Of a stretch of DNA of 64,000 bases, positions 8,586-17,583 are shown one piece after another. Origin of the DNA: Roseateles asaccharophilus (GTDB taxonomy: Bacteria > Pseudomonadota > Gammaproteobacteria > Burkholderiales > Burkholderiaceae_C); assembly GCF_004362405.1 (NCBI RefSeq), contig NZ_SNXE01000007.1, forward strand, positions 1-64,000. Reading direction: 5' to 3'. Position 1 is the first letter of the stretch; each line of letters begins with the position of its first letter. The position numbers were made by a program, and so were the translations under genes. Below the pieces are notes generated by a model. That model was not told the DNA's origin and made no database searches. It saw only the letters and a program-made list of their open reading frames with translations.

Positions 8586-11084
8586 ATGACGCTCGCACGC
8601 CCATTCCAGCTTTCCGGTATCGCCATCGGCTTGGTCTTGCTGCTCAGCGCCTGCCAGCAGACCAGGCCGGTTGAGCCCGACACGGTTCTCAGCGAATCGC
8701 CAGCTGCCGCTGGCACCGACTGCACGGCGAGCCCCGCCGACTGGCTGAGCAGCATGCCCGCGCAGCAGCGCCGCATCCTGCCCGCCGATTGCAGCAGCGC
8801 CAGCCCCGGCGCCCTGCTCTTCTCCTGGGGCTCGCCCGGTGATCGCAACGGCAGCATCCCCTTCGGCTTCACCGTGCGCAGCCGCGGCGGCGCCCAGGTG
8901 ATGAGCCGCAGCGACCTCAGCGCCCCCCGGTTCATCCTCGAACAGGGCCTCCCCGCCGGTGACTACGAATGGGCGGTCAGCTACACCAATCAGCGCGGCG
9001 TGAGCAGCAGCAGTCAATGGCGGCGCTTTCGCGTGGAAGCGCCCGTGATGGCGGCCGCCATGCTGGCCACGGACGGCAGCAGCAATAGCAAGGCCCTGAG
9101 CGCCCGCAGCGCGCAGGCCGCGCCACAACAAGCCATTCCGGACGGCGCCACCCTCAGCCACACCATCACCGGCAAGGCCAGGCCACGCCTGCTGCCCGCG
9201 GGCAGCAGCTTTGCGGGCATCGCGGCGGCTTCACGCACTCCAGAGAATGTTGCGGTGTTGGACTCGCTCAGGGCCAGTGCGAGATTCGCGCTGTCGCAGC
9301 CGCTGCCGGCGGCGCCGCTCGCAGTCGTGAACCCAACCGCACTACAAGTTTCACAACTGGAACGGAGCGTTCATCAAACGTCCCGGAGTCAACGCGCTTA
9401 CATTGAGACGCTTTCCGTCATCGGAAGAATCGACAATAACGCCGCGATGCTGGCTTCAGCAAAGCAGCGACTGATGGCACTCGCGAGCTGGGCGCCAGAC
9501 GGCGTGAGCGGCGAAAAGATCAACGACCACGCCAATCGCGAAATCTATCTTGCCCTGGCCACTGGAATCGACCTGATTTGGGACTCCCTGACAGCCACCG
9601 AGCGCGCGCAGATCACAGCATCCTTGCGCACCCGCACGATGCAGGCTAGTGAGGCGCTGGCGTATCTGGATCGGGAGCCCTACGAGTCGCATCGCCTGAC
9701 CAATGTTCGCGGCATCAATCAAGCCCTGCTGCTGGCCGCGGGCATGCCGGGATTCCCAGAGGCCCAGGGCCTGCTGGCCCGCAACTGGGACCTCAGCCGC
9801 TTCACCCTGGGAGCCTGGGGCGACAAGGACGGCAGCTTCGGCAACGGCATTGCCTATGGCTGGTACGCCTTTATCAACACGGTGCCCTATGTAGCCGCCG
9901 TGCGCAGCATCACGGGTGTCGATCTGTACCAGCTGCCCGTCCTGCGCCGCGCTGGTGAGCAGCTCATCGCCTTCACGGCGCCGCATCACCGTCAGCCCAG
10001 TGCTTTTGGCGATGGCGCCGAAGTCGCCGATCATTACGTCAACTACGCCTCCAACTACTACCGGCTGCACGCGCAAATGACGCGCGACCCGGTGGACGCC
10101 TGGTACTGGCAGGTCAACCCGGCCAACCTCAGCCGCACCAATGAGCCGCAGATCTGGCAGCTGCTCATGCTGGGCGTGGACAGCAGCCCCCTGCCCCGCC
10201 CCCAGGCGCCCACCCGCAACAGCTGGTTCTTCCCCGACGCCGGCCTGGCGGCCGTGCACAGCAACAGCGCCCAGTCGGCCCGCAGCAGCCTGTTCTTCCG
10301 GGCCAGCCGCTTTGGCGCCTTCAACCACTCGCATGCCGACCAGAACTCCCTGGTCTATGTTTCGCAGGGCCAGCCCCTGCTCATCAACGCCGGCTACTAC
10401 CCCTACTACAACTCCCCCCACCACAAGAGCGTGACCCGCGCCACGCGCTACAAGAACGCCCTCACTTTTGACGGCGGCTTCGGCCAGAGCGAGAGCCGCC
10501 TGGGCGCCACGCGGCCCAGCGATCCCCTGCACAGCATGGACGCCAGCGGCGAGTTGCTGCGCGCCGAAGAGCGCGGCCAGCTCACGCTGCTCACGGGCGA
10601 CGCCACCCTGGCCTACCGCGCCGTCAATCCCGCCACCGGCACCTGGGTGCCGCTGCTGAACAATGCCGTGCGCAGCGTGGTCGTGGACCGCGCCAACGGC
10701 CTGGTTTTTGTGTACGACTGGGCCACCAGCACCACGCCCCGCCGCTGGGAGCTCAACTACCACTCACCCAATGCCTTCAGCGCCGACGCCGCCACCGTGC
10801 GCGCCAGCAATGGCAGCGCCTCGGTCTGTCTGGACCGTCACGGCCCGGCCAGCAGCTTTGCCCAGACCATGGCCTGGGATGTGGCGCCCGAAGTCAGCCA
10901 GCCGGCCCAGGCCCATGGCCGCTTCACCCTGCTCAACCCCACTACCGAGCTGGCCCACCTGACCGTGCTGCGCGAGGGCTGCCGCATCCAGCCGCTGCAG
11001 GTGCAGCAGCAAGGCACGCGCATCCAGGTCACCCTGGGCGCGCAAACCGTGGTGTTCGACAAGCGCTCGGTCAGCGTGCCTTGA
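8586..11084 (+). CDS. Heparinase II/III-family polysaccharide lyase, lipoprotein
   Basis: This is an 832-residue predicted lipoprotein: the leader ends in the lipobox LLSAC at residues 19-23, so it should be anchored in the periplasm or outer membrane. A Ser/Ala-rich segment and a beta-sandwich-like part of the DUF4962 sort (FSWGSPGDRNGSIPFGF) precede an alpha/alpha-toroid region, and the C-terminal half contains the Hepar_II_III core with FNHSHADQNSLVY near residue 580 and INAGYYPYYN. Lyases of this kind cleave uronic-acid polymers by beta-elimination. The locus makes UDP-GlcA and UDP-GalA, so the host's own polymer is the likeliest substrate. AGGAG lies 8 bases before the ATG. Base composition dips at about 9,240-9,660 inside the gene, suggesting a mosaic origin. 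Confidence 0.85.
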   Translation: MTLARPFQLSGIAIGLVLLLSACQQTRPVEPDTVLSESPAAAGTDCTASPADWLSSMPAQQRRILPADCSSASPGALLFSWGSPGDRNGSIPFGFTVRSRGGAQVMSRSDLSAPRFILEQGLPAGDYEWAVSYTNQRGVSSSSQWRRFRVEAPVMAAAMLATDGSSNSKALSARSAQAAPQQAIPDGATLSHTITGKARPRLLPAGSSFAGIAAASRTPENVAVLDSLRASARFALSQPLPAAPLAVVNPTALQVSQLERSVHQTSRSQRAYIETLSVIGRIDNNAAMLASAKQRLMALASWAPDGVSGEKINDHANREIYLALATGIDLIWDSLTATERAQITASLRTRTMQASEALAYLDREPYESHRLTNVRGINQALLLAAGMPGFPEAQGLLARNWDLSRFTLGAWGDKDGSFGNGIAYGWYAFINTVPYVAAVRSITGVDLYQLPVLRRAGEQLIAFTAPHHRQPSAFGDGAEVADHYVNYASNYYRLHAQMTRDPVDAWYWQVNPANLSRTNEPQIWQLLMLGVDSSPLPRPQAPTRNSWFFPDAGLAAVHSNSAQSARSSLFFRASRFGAFNHSHADQNSLVYVSQGQPLLINAGYYPYYNSPHHKSVTRATRYKNALTFDGGFGQSESRLGATRPSDPLHSMDASGELLRAEERGQLTLLTGDATLAYRAVNPATGTWVPLLNNAVRSVVVDRANGLVFVYDWATSTTPRRWELNYHSPNAFSADAATVRASNGSASVCLDRHGPASSFAQTMAWDVAPEVSQPAQAHGRFTLLNPTTELAHLTVLREGCRIQPLQVQQQGTRIQVTLGAQTVVFDKRSVSVP

Positions 11085-11086
11085 TT

Positions 11087-11111
11087 GCCACATGATGGCG
11101 GGCCATGTGGC
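11087..11111 (+). terminator. Hairpin after the heparinase gene, no T-run
   Basis: An 8-bp perfect inverted repeat (GCCACATG / CATGTGGC) with a 9-base loop starts 2 bases after the TGA of the lyase gene. No T tract follows, so it may stabilise the 3' end or act as a weak or Rho-assisted stop rather than a strong intrinsic terminator. Confidence 0.4.
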
Positions 11112-11230
11112 TGCCGCAGGTTGAGCAAGCATCATCAAGGCGATTGACGGGAAGTGCTTCAATCCCGCGAGGTGAGAGGCGCCCGAGCAGCCACTCTCGC
11201 TTTGTCACAGGCGAACCAGATAATCCCGCC

Positions 11231-12190
11231 ATGCATCTAAAGGCCTTCGTAAAACGTCTTCTTCCGCACTTACCGCGCTGGGCTCAACAGAGCATTCGAA
11301 AGCGTGCCGAGCAGCAAAGGCTGGCTCAACACGCTGCGCGCAAGCAAAGAACACAGGTCTTGCTGGCCGACGTGATTGCACAGCTTGAAGGCTTTGAGTT
11401 CGGTAGCGATGTCATCGTGCATGGCTCCATCTCCAACATCGGCAAGATGGACAAGCCCGTGCCAGCTCTGGTGGAAGCGTTGCTGCACCTCGTGGACACC
11501 CGGCATCACACCTTGCTCGTGCCCGCCCTGCCCTACAACACGACCATGAAGGAGTATCTGGACGGCCTGGCCAACTTTGATCTTCGCAGCGCCAAGAATG
11601 CGATGGGTGCCATCTCGAATCTGGTCATGGCCATGCCCGGCGCCATGCGCAGTCTGCACCCCACCCATTCTGTCGTGGCACTGGGCCCGCAGGCGCTGGC
11701 TTACACCCAGGATCATCAACGCGATTCCACACCCTTTGGCCCGCACAGCCCCTATGCCAAGCTGACCGCAAGGCGCGGCAAGATCCTGCTGGTCGGCGTG
11801 GGCTTGAACTCGGTGACCTGCTTCCATGTGTACGAAGACCTGCTGGGTGCAGACTGTCCCGTTCAGGTCTACCTGCCGAACAGCTACACCGTGCCTTGCA
11901 TCGATGCACAAGGGCAAAGTCTCAGCATCAACACGGTCGCCCACAATCCGCAGGTTTCCGCGGTGCGCGACTGCGAGCGAGCCCGCCCCTGGCTTGAACA
12001 GGCAGGGGCCATACGATCCGTGCCGCTGGGCGAGGCAGAGCTCAGCCTCATTGACGCGTGGCTCTTCACCAGAACCCTGCTGGAACGTCTGAAACAGGGT
12101 GAGTCCATCTATGGCAAGGTGAGGCTCAAGCCGGAACAGATCGCTGCAATTGACAGGCGCCTGCGCGAGTTGGACCCATCCAAAGCATGA
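11231..12190 (+). CDS. AAC(3)-fold N-acetyltransferase, probably sugar-modifying
   Basis: The 319-residue product belongs to the Antibiotic_NAT family (aminoglycoside 3-N-acetyltransferase fold), which uses acetyl-CoA to acetylate an amine. Visible landmarks are DVIVHGSISNIG (60-71), MGAISNLV, HPTHS (143-147), PFGPHSPYAKL, GKILLVGVGLNSVT and the His199/Glu202 pair in FHVYED. I chose ATG 11231 because the upstream in-frame extension (from 11105) is atypical and family members begin close to this point; no strong ribosome site is visible. Its stop overlaps the start of a carbohydrate deacetylase gene by 4 bases. The locus makes it much more likely to acetylate an amino sugar of the exopolysaccharide than an antibiotic. 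Confidence 0.82.
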   Translation: MHLKAFVKRLLPHLPRWAQQSIRKRAEQQRLAQHAARKQRTQVLLADVIAQLEGFEFGSDVIVHGSISNIGKMDKPVPALVEALLHLVDTRHHTLLVPALPYNTTMKEYLDGLANFDLRSAKNAMGAISNLVMAMPGAMRSLHPTHSVVALGPQALAYTQDHQRDSTPFGPHSPYAKLTARRGKILLVGVGLNSVTCFHVYEDLLGADCPVQVYLPNSYTVPCIDAQGQSLSINTVAHNPQVSAVRDCERARPWLEQAGAIRSVPLGEAELSLIDAWLFTRTLLERLKQGESIYGKVRLKPEQIAAIDRRLRELDPSKA

Positions 12191-13185
12191 AGATCCTGCT
12201 CACCCTCGATTACGAACTGTTCTTCGGCACCCAGACCGGCAGCACCGAACACAGCATCATCAGGCCCACCGAGCAGCTGATGCAAATGGCGCAGGCGCTT
12301 GGTATTCCCCTGGTGTTCTTCGTAGACGTCGCCTATCTGCTGGCCTTGAAGCGCGAGATGCGCAAGAGCCCACAGCTCGCCCGCGACTACGACGCTGTCT
12401 GCAAACAAATCCAAGCACTGGGCCATGCCGGCCACGAAATACAGCTGCACATCCACTCCCACTGGGAAGACTGCGAATGGTCGAGTGGCAGCTGGCAGAT
12501 GGATACCCGCCGCTACCGGCTTCACGATTTCCCGGAAGACGAAATCGTTCGCCTGTGCAAGGTCTACAGCGATGAGCTCCGGAACATTGCGGGGCCTGAC
12601 CATGTCTTTGCCTACCGGGCAGGCGGTTGGGTGGTCCAGCCCTTCGAGAAAATCTCTGCCGCCCTCGCGGCTGTCAATGTACGGATCGACAGCAGCGTAT
12701 TCCCTGGCGGTACAGCCGATGCCAACGAGCATCGCTTCGACTTCCGGGCTGCCCCTTCCCATGGGCATTGGCGTTTCTCCAACGACCCCACGCAGCCGGA
12801 CCCGTCCGGGCAGTTCCTGGAAGTGCCCATCTCCAGCACCGCCGTACCTCCATCATTCTTCTGGCGCCTGGCTTGGCACAAAAAGCTTGGTGGCGCGACG
12901 GCCCGACAGTTCGGTGACGGGCGCGCCATCGGCCCGGGCAAGTCGGACATGATCAGGAAGCTCTCGCGGGCAAGTCACAGTGTGGTCTCCATGGATGGCT
13001 TCAAGAGCTCAATGCTTGAGACTGCACACCGGCAGTACGAGCGTGCAGGCGCCAGTGAGTTGGTCGTGATCGGCCACCCCAAGGCGCTCTCGCCCTACAG
13101 CATGGTCAAGCTCCAGCGCTTCCTCACAGAGCAGCGATGCCGCAACACGGTGGGCTATCGCCCCTATTTGGCGGAACTGCTCTGA
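12187..13185 (+). CDS. Polysaccharide-deacetylase-like protein
   Basis: The 332-residue protein starts MKILLTLDYELFFGTQTGS and carries Asp8 and Glu10 in the position of the NodB metal/catalytic acid motif. A His cluster LHIHSHWED follows (His88, His90, His92), then FAYRAGGW and IDSSVFPGG, which are hallmarks of a deacetylase subfamily common in exopolysaccharide loci. Such enzymes remove N- or O-acetyl groups from sugars with a divalent metal. No signal peptide is seen, so action in the cytoplasm on a precursor or lipid-linked unit is more likely than on finished polymer. It overlaps the AAC(3)-type gene by ATGA at 12187-12190. Function is inferred from motif and context. Confidence 0.75.
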   Translation: MKILLTLDYELFFGTQTGSTEHSIIRPTEQLMQMAQALGIPLVFFVDVAYLLALKREMRKSPQLARDYDAVCKQIQALGHAGHEIQLHIHSHWEDCEWSSGSWQMDTRRYRLHDFPEDEIVRLCKVYSDELRNIAGPDHVFAYRAGGWVVQPFEKISAALAAVNVRIDSSVFPGGTADANEHRFDFRAAPSHGHWRFSNDPTQPDPSGQFLEVPISSTAVPPSFFWRLAWHKKLGGATARQFGDGRAIGPGKSDMIRKLSRASHSVVSMDGFKSSMLETAHRQYERAGASELVVIGHPKALSPYSMVKLQRFLTEQRCRNTVGYRPYLAELL

Positions 13186-13209
13186 CTGCCCGGCAAGCAC
13201 AAGGCGGGA

Positions 13210-15237
13210 TCAAGCGAAGCTGATCTGCAAACTGGTCCTCAGCTCGCAGCGGCTCGCCTGAACCCGCCAGCGCAGCACTGTGCAGGGCTGCTTGCTGGCA
13301 TACACCTCCGAGTACCAACCCAGCGGCAAGGGTAGGCCCTCGCCCTCATGCACGGAGCCCTCACCTGCCTGTGTCCCCTCGACATTGAGCAACACCTCAG
13401 TGCCTTCGGACCGCAGGGCAAAGCCATGCTCGCGCACTTGCACCGACCAGCCAGGCGCGATATGCCAATGCCAGTCCAGCCGATGCAGGCCCTGGCTTTC
13501 GATCCGGTCAAGCAGCTCGATACGCGCAGCGCCCGGCTCAAAGCAAACGCGACGGGAGTGTCTGACCGGCTTGGGCAGGCGCTGATAGCCATCATGTGTG
13601 GCCTCAAGCACCAGCTGACCCGCAGGACCTCGCTCCAGCGCATGGACCACCGCACGGACGTGCCGCACCCACATGAACCTGCCACCACTCACCGCCTGGT
13701 CAAGATCATCCACACACACCGTGTTGTGCGCACGAGTGCTCCGGAAGTAGTCACGCCACTCGCGCTCAGCGCGGTACGAATATGTGCCCGGGTCCACCAG
13801 TAGCGGCCTCCCGCCCACGCTCAGGCAGAGCTGCAGGGCATCGGCATGGCCGTGGGCGGCAATGCCCAGATAGCCCAGCGGCCCCACATCCACCAAGCCT
13901 TTGATCTCGCGCGCCGTGCCCGGCGCCGATTCGAACAGCTGGTAGCCCCCCTCGGGGAAGGCCAGACCGGGCTGGCGCTGAGTCTGGGCCGCGGGCCGCG
14001 CCAGGCCGGCATAGAACCACTGCGCCTCCTGGCGGCCCTGGGCGTGCAGGCCCTGCACCCAGTCCGGGCGGCCGAAGAGCAAGGCCCCCTTGTGCAACAT
14101 GGCGGCAAAGCCGGCATGCGCGCCGTCCGGGTGCAGGCGCAGCACCTGGGCGCCATCGGCATCGCCCACCTGGGGCACATGGCCGCCGGCATCCATCACC
14201 GAGCGGATGAAGCAGCACATGGCCGCCATGCGGTCCAGATAGCTGGCCGAGAGCGGTTGCCCCGCCACCGCGGCGCAGCGCTCAGCCACCGCGAAGAAGT
14301 CATACACAAAGGCCGCGTACTCAAAAGCCTGCTCGCGGTTGACGCCGTCCTCGGTGGTCTGCAGCACGATCTGCTGCTCCAGCTCGCGGCGAGCCCGCTC
14401 GCCCAGGGCCCGCACCCGCGGCCAGCAGGGCCAGGTCTGCGCGCCCACAAACACCCCAGCCAGCTCGCCGATCAGGTGGTTGTTGGCCGAGGAATGGCGC
14501 GAGTAGTGCTCGGCAATGCCCAGCACATGGTGCTGGATGCTGGCCAGCCAGTCGCGCAGCAAGGCCTGACCCTCGGCCCCGGCAAAGAGGCTGGAGCGCT
14601 CGCCATCGATCAGCTGCCAGACCACCGACCAGTTGATCAGGCGCAGCGCGTACTCCAGCGAGCTGGTCCAGTTGGGCCCCGTGTCCGGCGGGCACTGCTG
14701 CAGCCAGGCGCGCAGCTGCTCGCCCAGCAGCTGCAGCGGTTCTGGTCCGCCACCACCCAGCGCATGCGCCTGGGCCAGGGCCACCCAGTGCAGGTGGCGG
14801 TTCAGCTCCCACACGAACTTGATATCGCCCACCTGGGCCCGGTTTGTGAGCGAGATCGCGTGGCTGGGCACGGCGGGCGCCTGCACGCCGGTGAGCGGGC
14901 AGCGATTCCACTGCGGCACCCGGCCCACAGCGTGGAAGCTGGTGGCAAACAGCCGCACCTCGCCCTCGGCAATGCGTGCAGCCTCGGCCCGCACCAGGGC
15001 CACGGCCTCGCGGCTGGCTTCGTCCTGCGCCGCTGCCAGCGCCTGCGGCACCTTCAGCCAGCGGGCCGCGGCCGGCGGCGCATCCGCCACCTCGAGCCGG
15101 CGCTGACGCTGGCCCAGCAGGCGCAGCGCGCGTTTGCGACCCGCCTCCTGGGCGCGATGCACCACCTCGGCTGGCGTCATGCAGCGCAGGCGGTTCCAGA
15201 ACCAGGCCAGCCGGCCTTGGGCTTCAACGCTGCTCAC
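13210..15237 (-). CDS. Heparinase II/III-family protein (second copy)
   Basis: This 675-residue protein has no clear signal peptide. It has the N-terminal alpha-toroid domain found in heparinase-like proteins of exopolysaccharide loci (RLRCMTPAEVVHRAQEAGRK, FVWELNRHLHWVALAQAH) and a C-terminal Hepar_II_III beta-sandwich with AAHGHADALQLCLSVGG, DPGTYSYRAEREWRDYFR and STRAHNTVCVDD. The likely role is lyase or trimming activity on the uronate-containing polymer. The start is a GTG at 15237 that overlaps the TGA of the upstream glycosyltransferase (GTGA), so it is translationally coupled and appears to be the last gene of the minus-strand eps operon. Domain architecture differs from the 832-residue lipoprotein, so the two are not recent duplicates. 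Confidence 0.85.
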   Translation of the reverse strand: MSSVEAQGRLAWFWNRLRCMTPAEVVHRAQEAGRKRALRLLGQRQRRLEVADAPPAAARWLKVPQALAAAQDEASREAVALVRAEAARIAEGEVRLFATSFHAVGRVPQWNRCPLTGVQAPAVPSHAISLTNRAQVGDIKFVWELNRHLHWVALAQAHALGGGGPEPLQLLGEQLRAWLQQCPPDTGPNWTSSLEYALRLINWSVVWQLIDGERSSLFAGAEGQALLRDWLASIQHHVLGIAEHYSRHSSANNHLIGELAGVFVGAQTWPCWPRVRALGERARRELEQQIVLQTTEDGVNREQAFEYAAFVYDFFAVAERCAAVAGQPLSASYLDRMAAMCCFIRSVMDAGGHVPQVGDADGAQVLRLHPDGAHAGFAAMLHKGALLFGRPDWVQGLHAQGRQEAQWFYAGLARPAAQTQRQPGLAFPEGGYQLFESAPGTAREIKGLVDVGPLGYLGIAAHGHADALQLCLSVGGRPLLVDPGTYSYRAEREWRDYFRSTRAHNTVCVDDLDQAVSGGRFMWVRHVRAVVHALERGPAGQLVLEATHDGYQRLPKPVRHSRRVCFEPGAARIELLDRIESQGLHRLDWHWHIAPGWSVQVREHGFALRSEGTEVLLNVEGTQAGEGSVHEGEGLPLPLGWYSEVYASKQPCTVLRWRVQASRCELRTSLQISFA

Positions 15238-16316
15238 TTAGTTGACCTTTTGGGTTCGAGCACTTGCTCGTAAATGAAAGACAAGCGTTCCAGCACGAGC
15301 GGCGTCGAATAGCAAGCATCCACCCTTGCTCGCGCTGCAGTCCCAAGCTCCTGGCAATACTGCTCGTCAGCTAACAATGTGCTTAAGGCCCTCGCCAAAC
15401 CGTTCACATCCCCCGGCTGAACCAGTAAGCCATGCACGCCATGCTCGATGGCCTCTGGCACGCCGCCAACTGGCGACACAACAACCGCCTTCGCAAAAGC
15501 CATGGCTTCCAACATGCCCATGGGAAGGCCTTCGTGATAGGACGGCAGCACATAGATCTGGCTGCGCGCAAACTGCGAAAACTTCTGCTCGCCGGCAACC
15601 CAGCCCAAGACTTCGACATGCTGGTCCAGGCTCAACTCACTGATCCGCGCTCTGAGCCTGCCAAGATCGCCATCGCCGCCGATGGCAAGCCGGGCATGAG
15701 CATGCGTCTTCACCACATCTGCAAACGCGGTCAGCAAGTCATAGACGCCTTTGGTTTCCGAGGCTCGTCCCAGAAAGAGGATCCGCCCCGGCTCACCGGG
15801 TACCAACTGATGCTGCGCAGGCATGTCAACCGGATTTGGCAGTACCGAGATGCAGGCTGTGGGCGCCAGCGTACGCAGATAGTCGGCCCATGACTGCGAA
15901 AGTGCGATTAGGTGAGAGCTTGTGCGCAAAGTGTTTAGCACGCGCTCACGCAAGCGTGGCGAGGCTTCTTCCTCGACAAAGCGCCTGAATCCACCACTGT
16001 GAAGGTGGAAGACGGTCGGCACGCCGCAGCGGCGCGCCAGGGCCAAATAGAGCGCCTTACGCTTGAAGCTGCCGTGGGAGGACACGTGCGCATGCACGAG
16101 ACTCACCCTCCCGGTCAGCAAGAGCAAAGCGATTCGCCCGCCCCCAAGCACAGCACGGCCAAGCTTGGTAAACAAGCTACCGCCGCGATGCGTGCATACG
16201 TAAACAACACCTTGGCGGGGAAAAAAACCGGCTCGTCGATAGACGGCGACCACAGACGCAACGCCGCCCTGCCCATCGGGGTCTGTGCCGATCATCAAAA
16301 CACTCTGAACTGACAT
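15234..16316 (-). CDS. Glycosyltransferase, group 1 (GT4)
   Basis: The 360-residue GT-B enzyme starts MSVQSVLMIGTDPDGQGGVASVV and contains the GT4 donor-site pattern: PNPVDMPAQ, RILFLGRASETKGVYDLLTAF, and the E-x7-E-like HEGLPMGMLEAMAFAKAVV segment. It transfers a sugar from a nucleotide donor to a lipid-linked intermediate at the cytoplasmic membrane face; donor and acceptor cannot be read from sequence. A start six codons further upstream (16334) is equally open, and neither has a good ribosome site. It is followed with GTGA overlap by the heparinase-like gene. GC content looks lower here than in flanking genes. Confidence 0.85.
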   Translation of the reverse strand: MSVQSVLMIGTDPDGQGGVASVVAVYRRAGFFPRQGVVYVCTHRGGSLFTKLGRAVLGGGRIALLLLTGRVSLVHAHVSSHGSFKRKALYLALARRCGVPTVFHLHSGGFRRFVEEEASPRLRERVLNTLRTSSHLIALSQSWADYLRTLAPTACISVLPNPVDMPAQHQLVPGEPGRILFLGRASETKGVYDLLTAFADVVKTHAHARLAIGGDGDLGRLRARISELSLDQHVEVLGWVAGEQKFSQFARSQIYVLPSYHEGLPMGMLEAMAFAKAVVVSPVGGVPEAIEHGVHGLLVQPGDVNGLARALSTLLADEQYCQELGTAARARVDACYSTPLVLERLSFIYEQVLEPKRSTK

Positions 16317-16382
16317 CACAGCTTTCGTGAACATCGAAGCAAATCAAACCACCAGCCAACGCACGTTCTCACAGACCGAGCC

Positions 16383-17441
16383 CTATGCCATCCAACCCTC
16401 ATTAACTGCCCCACTAGGCACCGCGACTTCCTTAAATGGGATGGGCAAGAACGGGTCAAGCGGGGCGCTCGTGCAGCCAAGTACCGCAGCGACAGTCACC
16501 ACTTGCCACGAAACCCATGCCCAAGCCCCCTGAGCGGGCGAGCGCTTTTTCAGAGCAAGCAAGGCGACAAGTAGCAGAGGACTTGCCACCACACAGGCCA
16601 ATACAAGCGAAGGACTGATGCCGACGATTGCTCCGGCCATCGCCCCCACCACCGACACGATCCAAGCTGCCAAATTCACAAACACATACCACTGCTTTCG
16701 GACGGCCAAATCCCACCATGGTCTACCCCAGGCGGCTCGTAGAAAGGCGCCACCCGCTTTGGCACGCCCATTGCGCCAGAGCCGAATCAACATTGCCGCA
16801 TTCGTCTCGGCGTGTCCCTGATGTTGAACCGCAACGGCATGAAGCCGTTTAAGACGCCAGCCAGCGGCACGCAGCCTGGCGCCCAAGTCGGCCTCTTCGT
16901 ACGCTTTCAACCAACGGTTCGCGAGGTATCCAACTTGCTCAATCGCCAAACGTCTGTAGAGCCCGCCGCCACCGAGTTCATGCACCTCAATATCGCTCTG
17001 CTGCTCTGCTGCCAGCCGCGCCCGTCGCGCGTCGGACTGCGTGCGCACTGCTTGATCAATAAGACGCCCAGCCACGCCAGCGAGCCCCTTGTCTTCCTCC
17101 AACGCTTTCATGGCGATGGCGAGGAAGCCGGCGTTTAGCTGCATGTCAGCGTCCAACACATAGATGAACTCACCGTTGGCCACTTGGTACCCGAGTTGCA
17201 CTGCTGCGCCGCACCCTCGATCCGCAAGACGCTCGAATTGAACGATACGGATTGGGTACTGGCTCGCGATCTCGACAGTCCGGTCGTTGGAAAGCGAGTC
17301 CACCAAGACCACCTCAGCGTCAAGTCCACGTGTCGCTGCCATCACCGAATCCAGGCACGCGGCGATACGCTGCTCTTCGTTCAGAGCCTTGATCAAGATG
17401 CTTATCAAAGGTCGGCGAGCAGCCGTCTGCGCTCCGCTCAC
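16383..17441 (-). CDS. Glycosyltransferase family 2, membrane-associated
   Basis: This GT2 enzyme has the N-terminal GT-A core: PLISILIKALNEEQRI, VVLVDSLSNDRT and the metal-binding YVLDADMQL. Two or three hydrophobic segments lie near the C-terminus (LAAWIVSVVGAMAGAIVGIS and following). I start it at GTG 17441, not at the upstream ATG 17573: GGGAGG sits 7 bases before the GTG, and the extra 44 residues of the longer frame look non-coding (Arg-rich, unlike GT2 N-termini). This gives 352 residues. It resembles family-2 enzymes that elongate polysaccharide repeat units; the specific sugar is unknown. The stretch 17442-17583 to the next gene has no recognisable feature. Confidence 0.82.
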   Translation of the reverse strand: MSGAQTAARRPLISILIKALNEEQRIAACLDSVMAATRGLDAEVVLVDSLSNDRTVEIASQYPIRIVQFERLADRGCGAAVQLGYQVANGEFIYVLDADMQLNAGFLAIAMKALEEDKGLAGVAGRLIDQAVRTQSDARRARLAAEQQSDIEVHELGGGGLYRRLAIEQVGYLANRWLKAYEEADLGARLRAAGWRLKRLHAVAVQHQGHAETNAAMLIRLWRNGRAKAGGAFLRAAWGRPWWDLAVRKQWYVFVNLAAWIVSVVGAMAGAIVGISPSLVLACVVASPLLLVALLALKKRSPAQGAWAWVSWQVVTVAAVLGCTSAPLDPFLPIPFKEVAVPSGAVNEGWMA

Positions 17442-17583
17442 GTGAACGCCTCCCGAATTTGGGAAGTTCCGGGACAACACAGCGATGCAGGCAAAGCGCC
17501 CGCCGACAACGCCGCCCAAGAGAGCCTCTCTACGGCACCCGCGAGGCACACGCTCTCGCACGGCCTCCGCCAAGTAGATCGCC

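Noticed and set aside
11231-12190. Aminoglycoside resistance gene
   Set aside because: Fold is AAC(3), but the gene is embedded in an exopolysaccharide locus and coupled to a deacetylase; there is no mobile element or resistance context.
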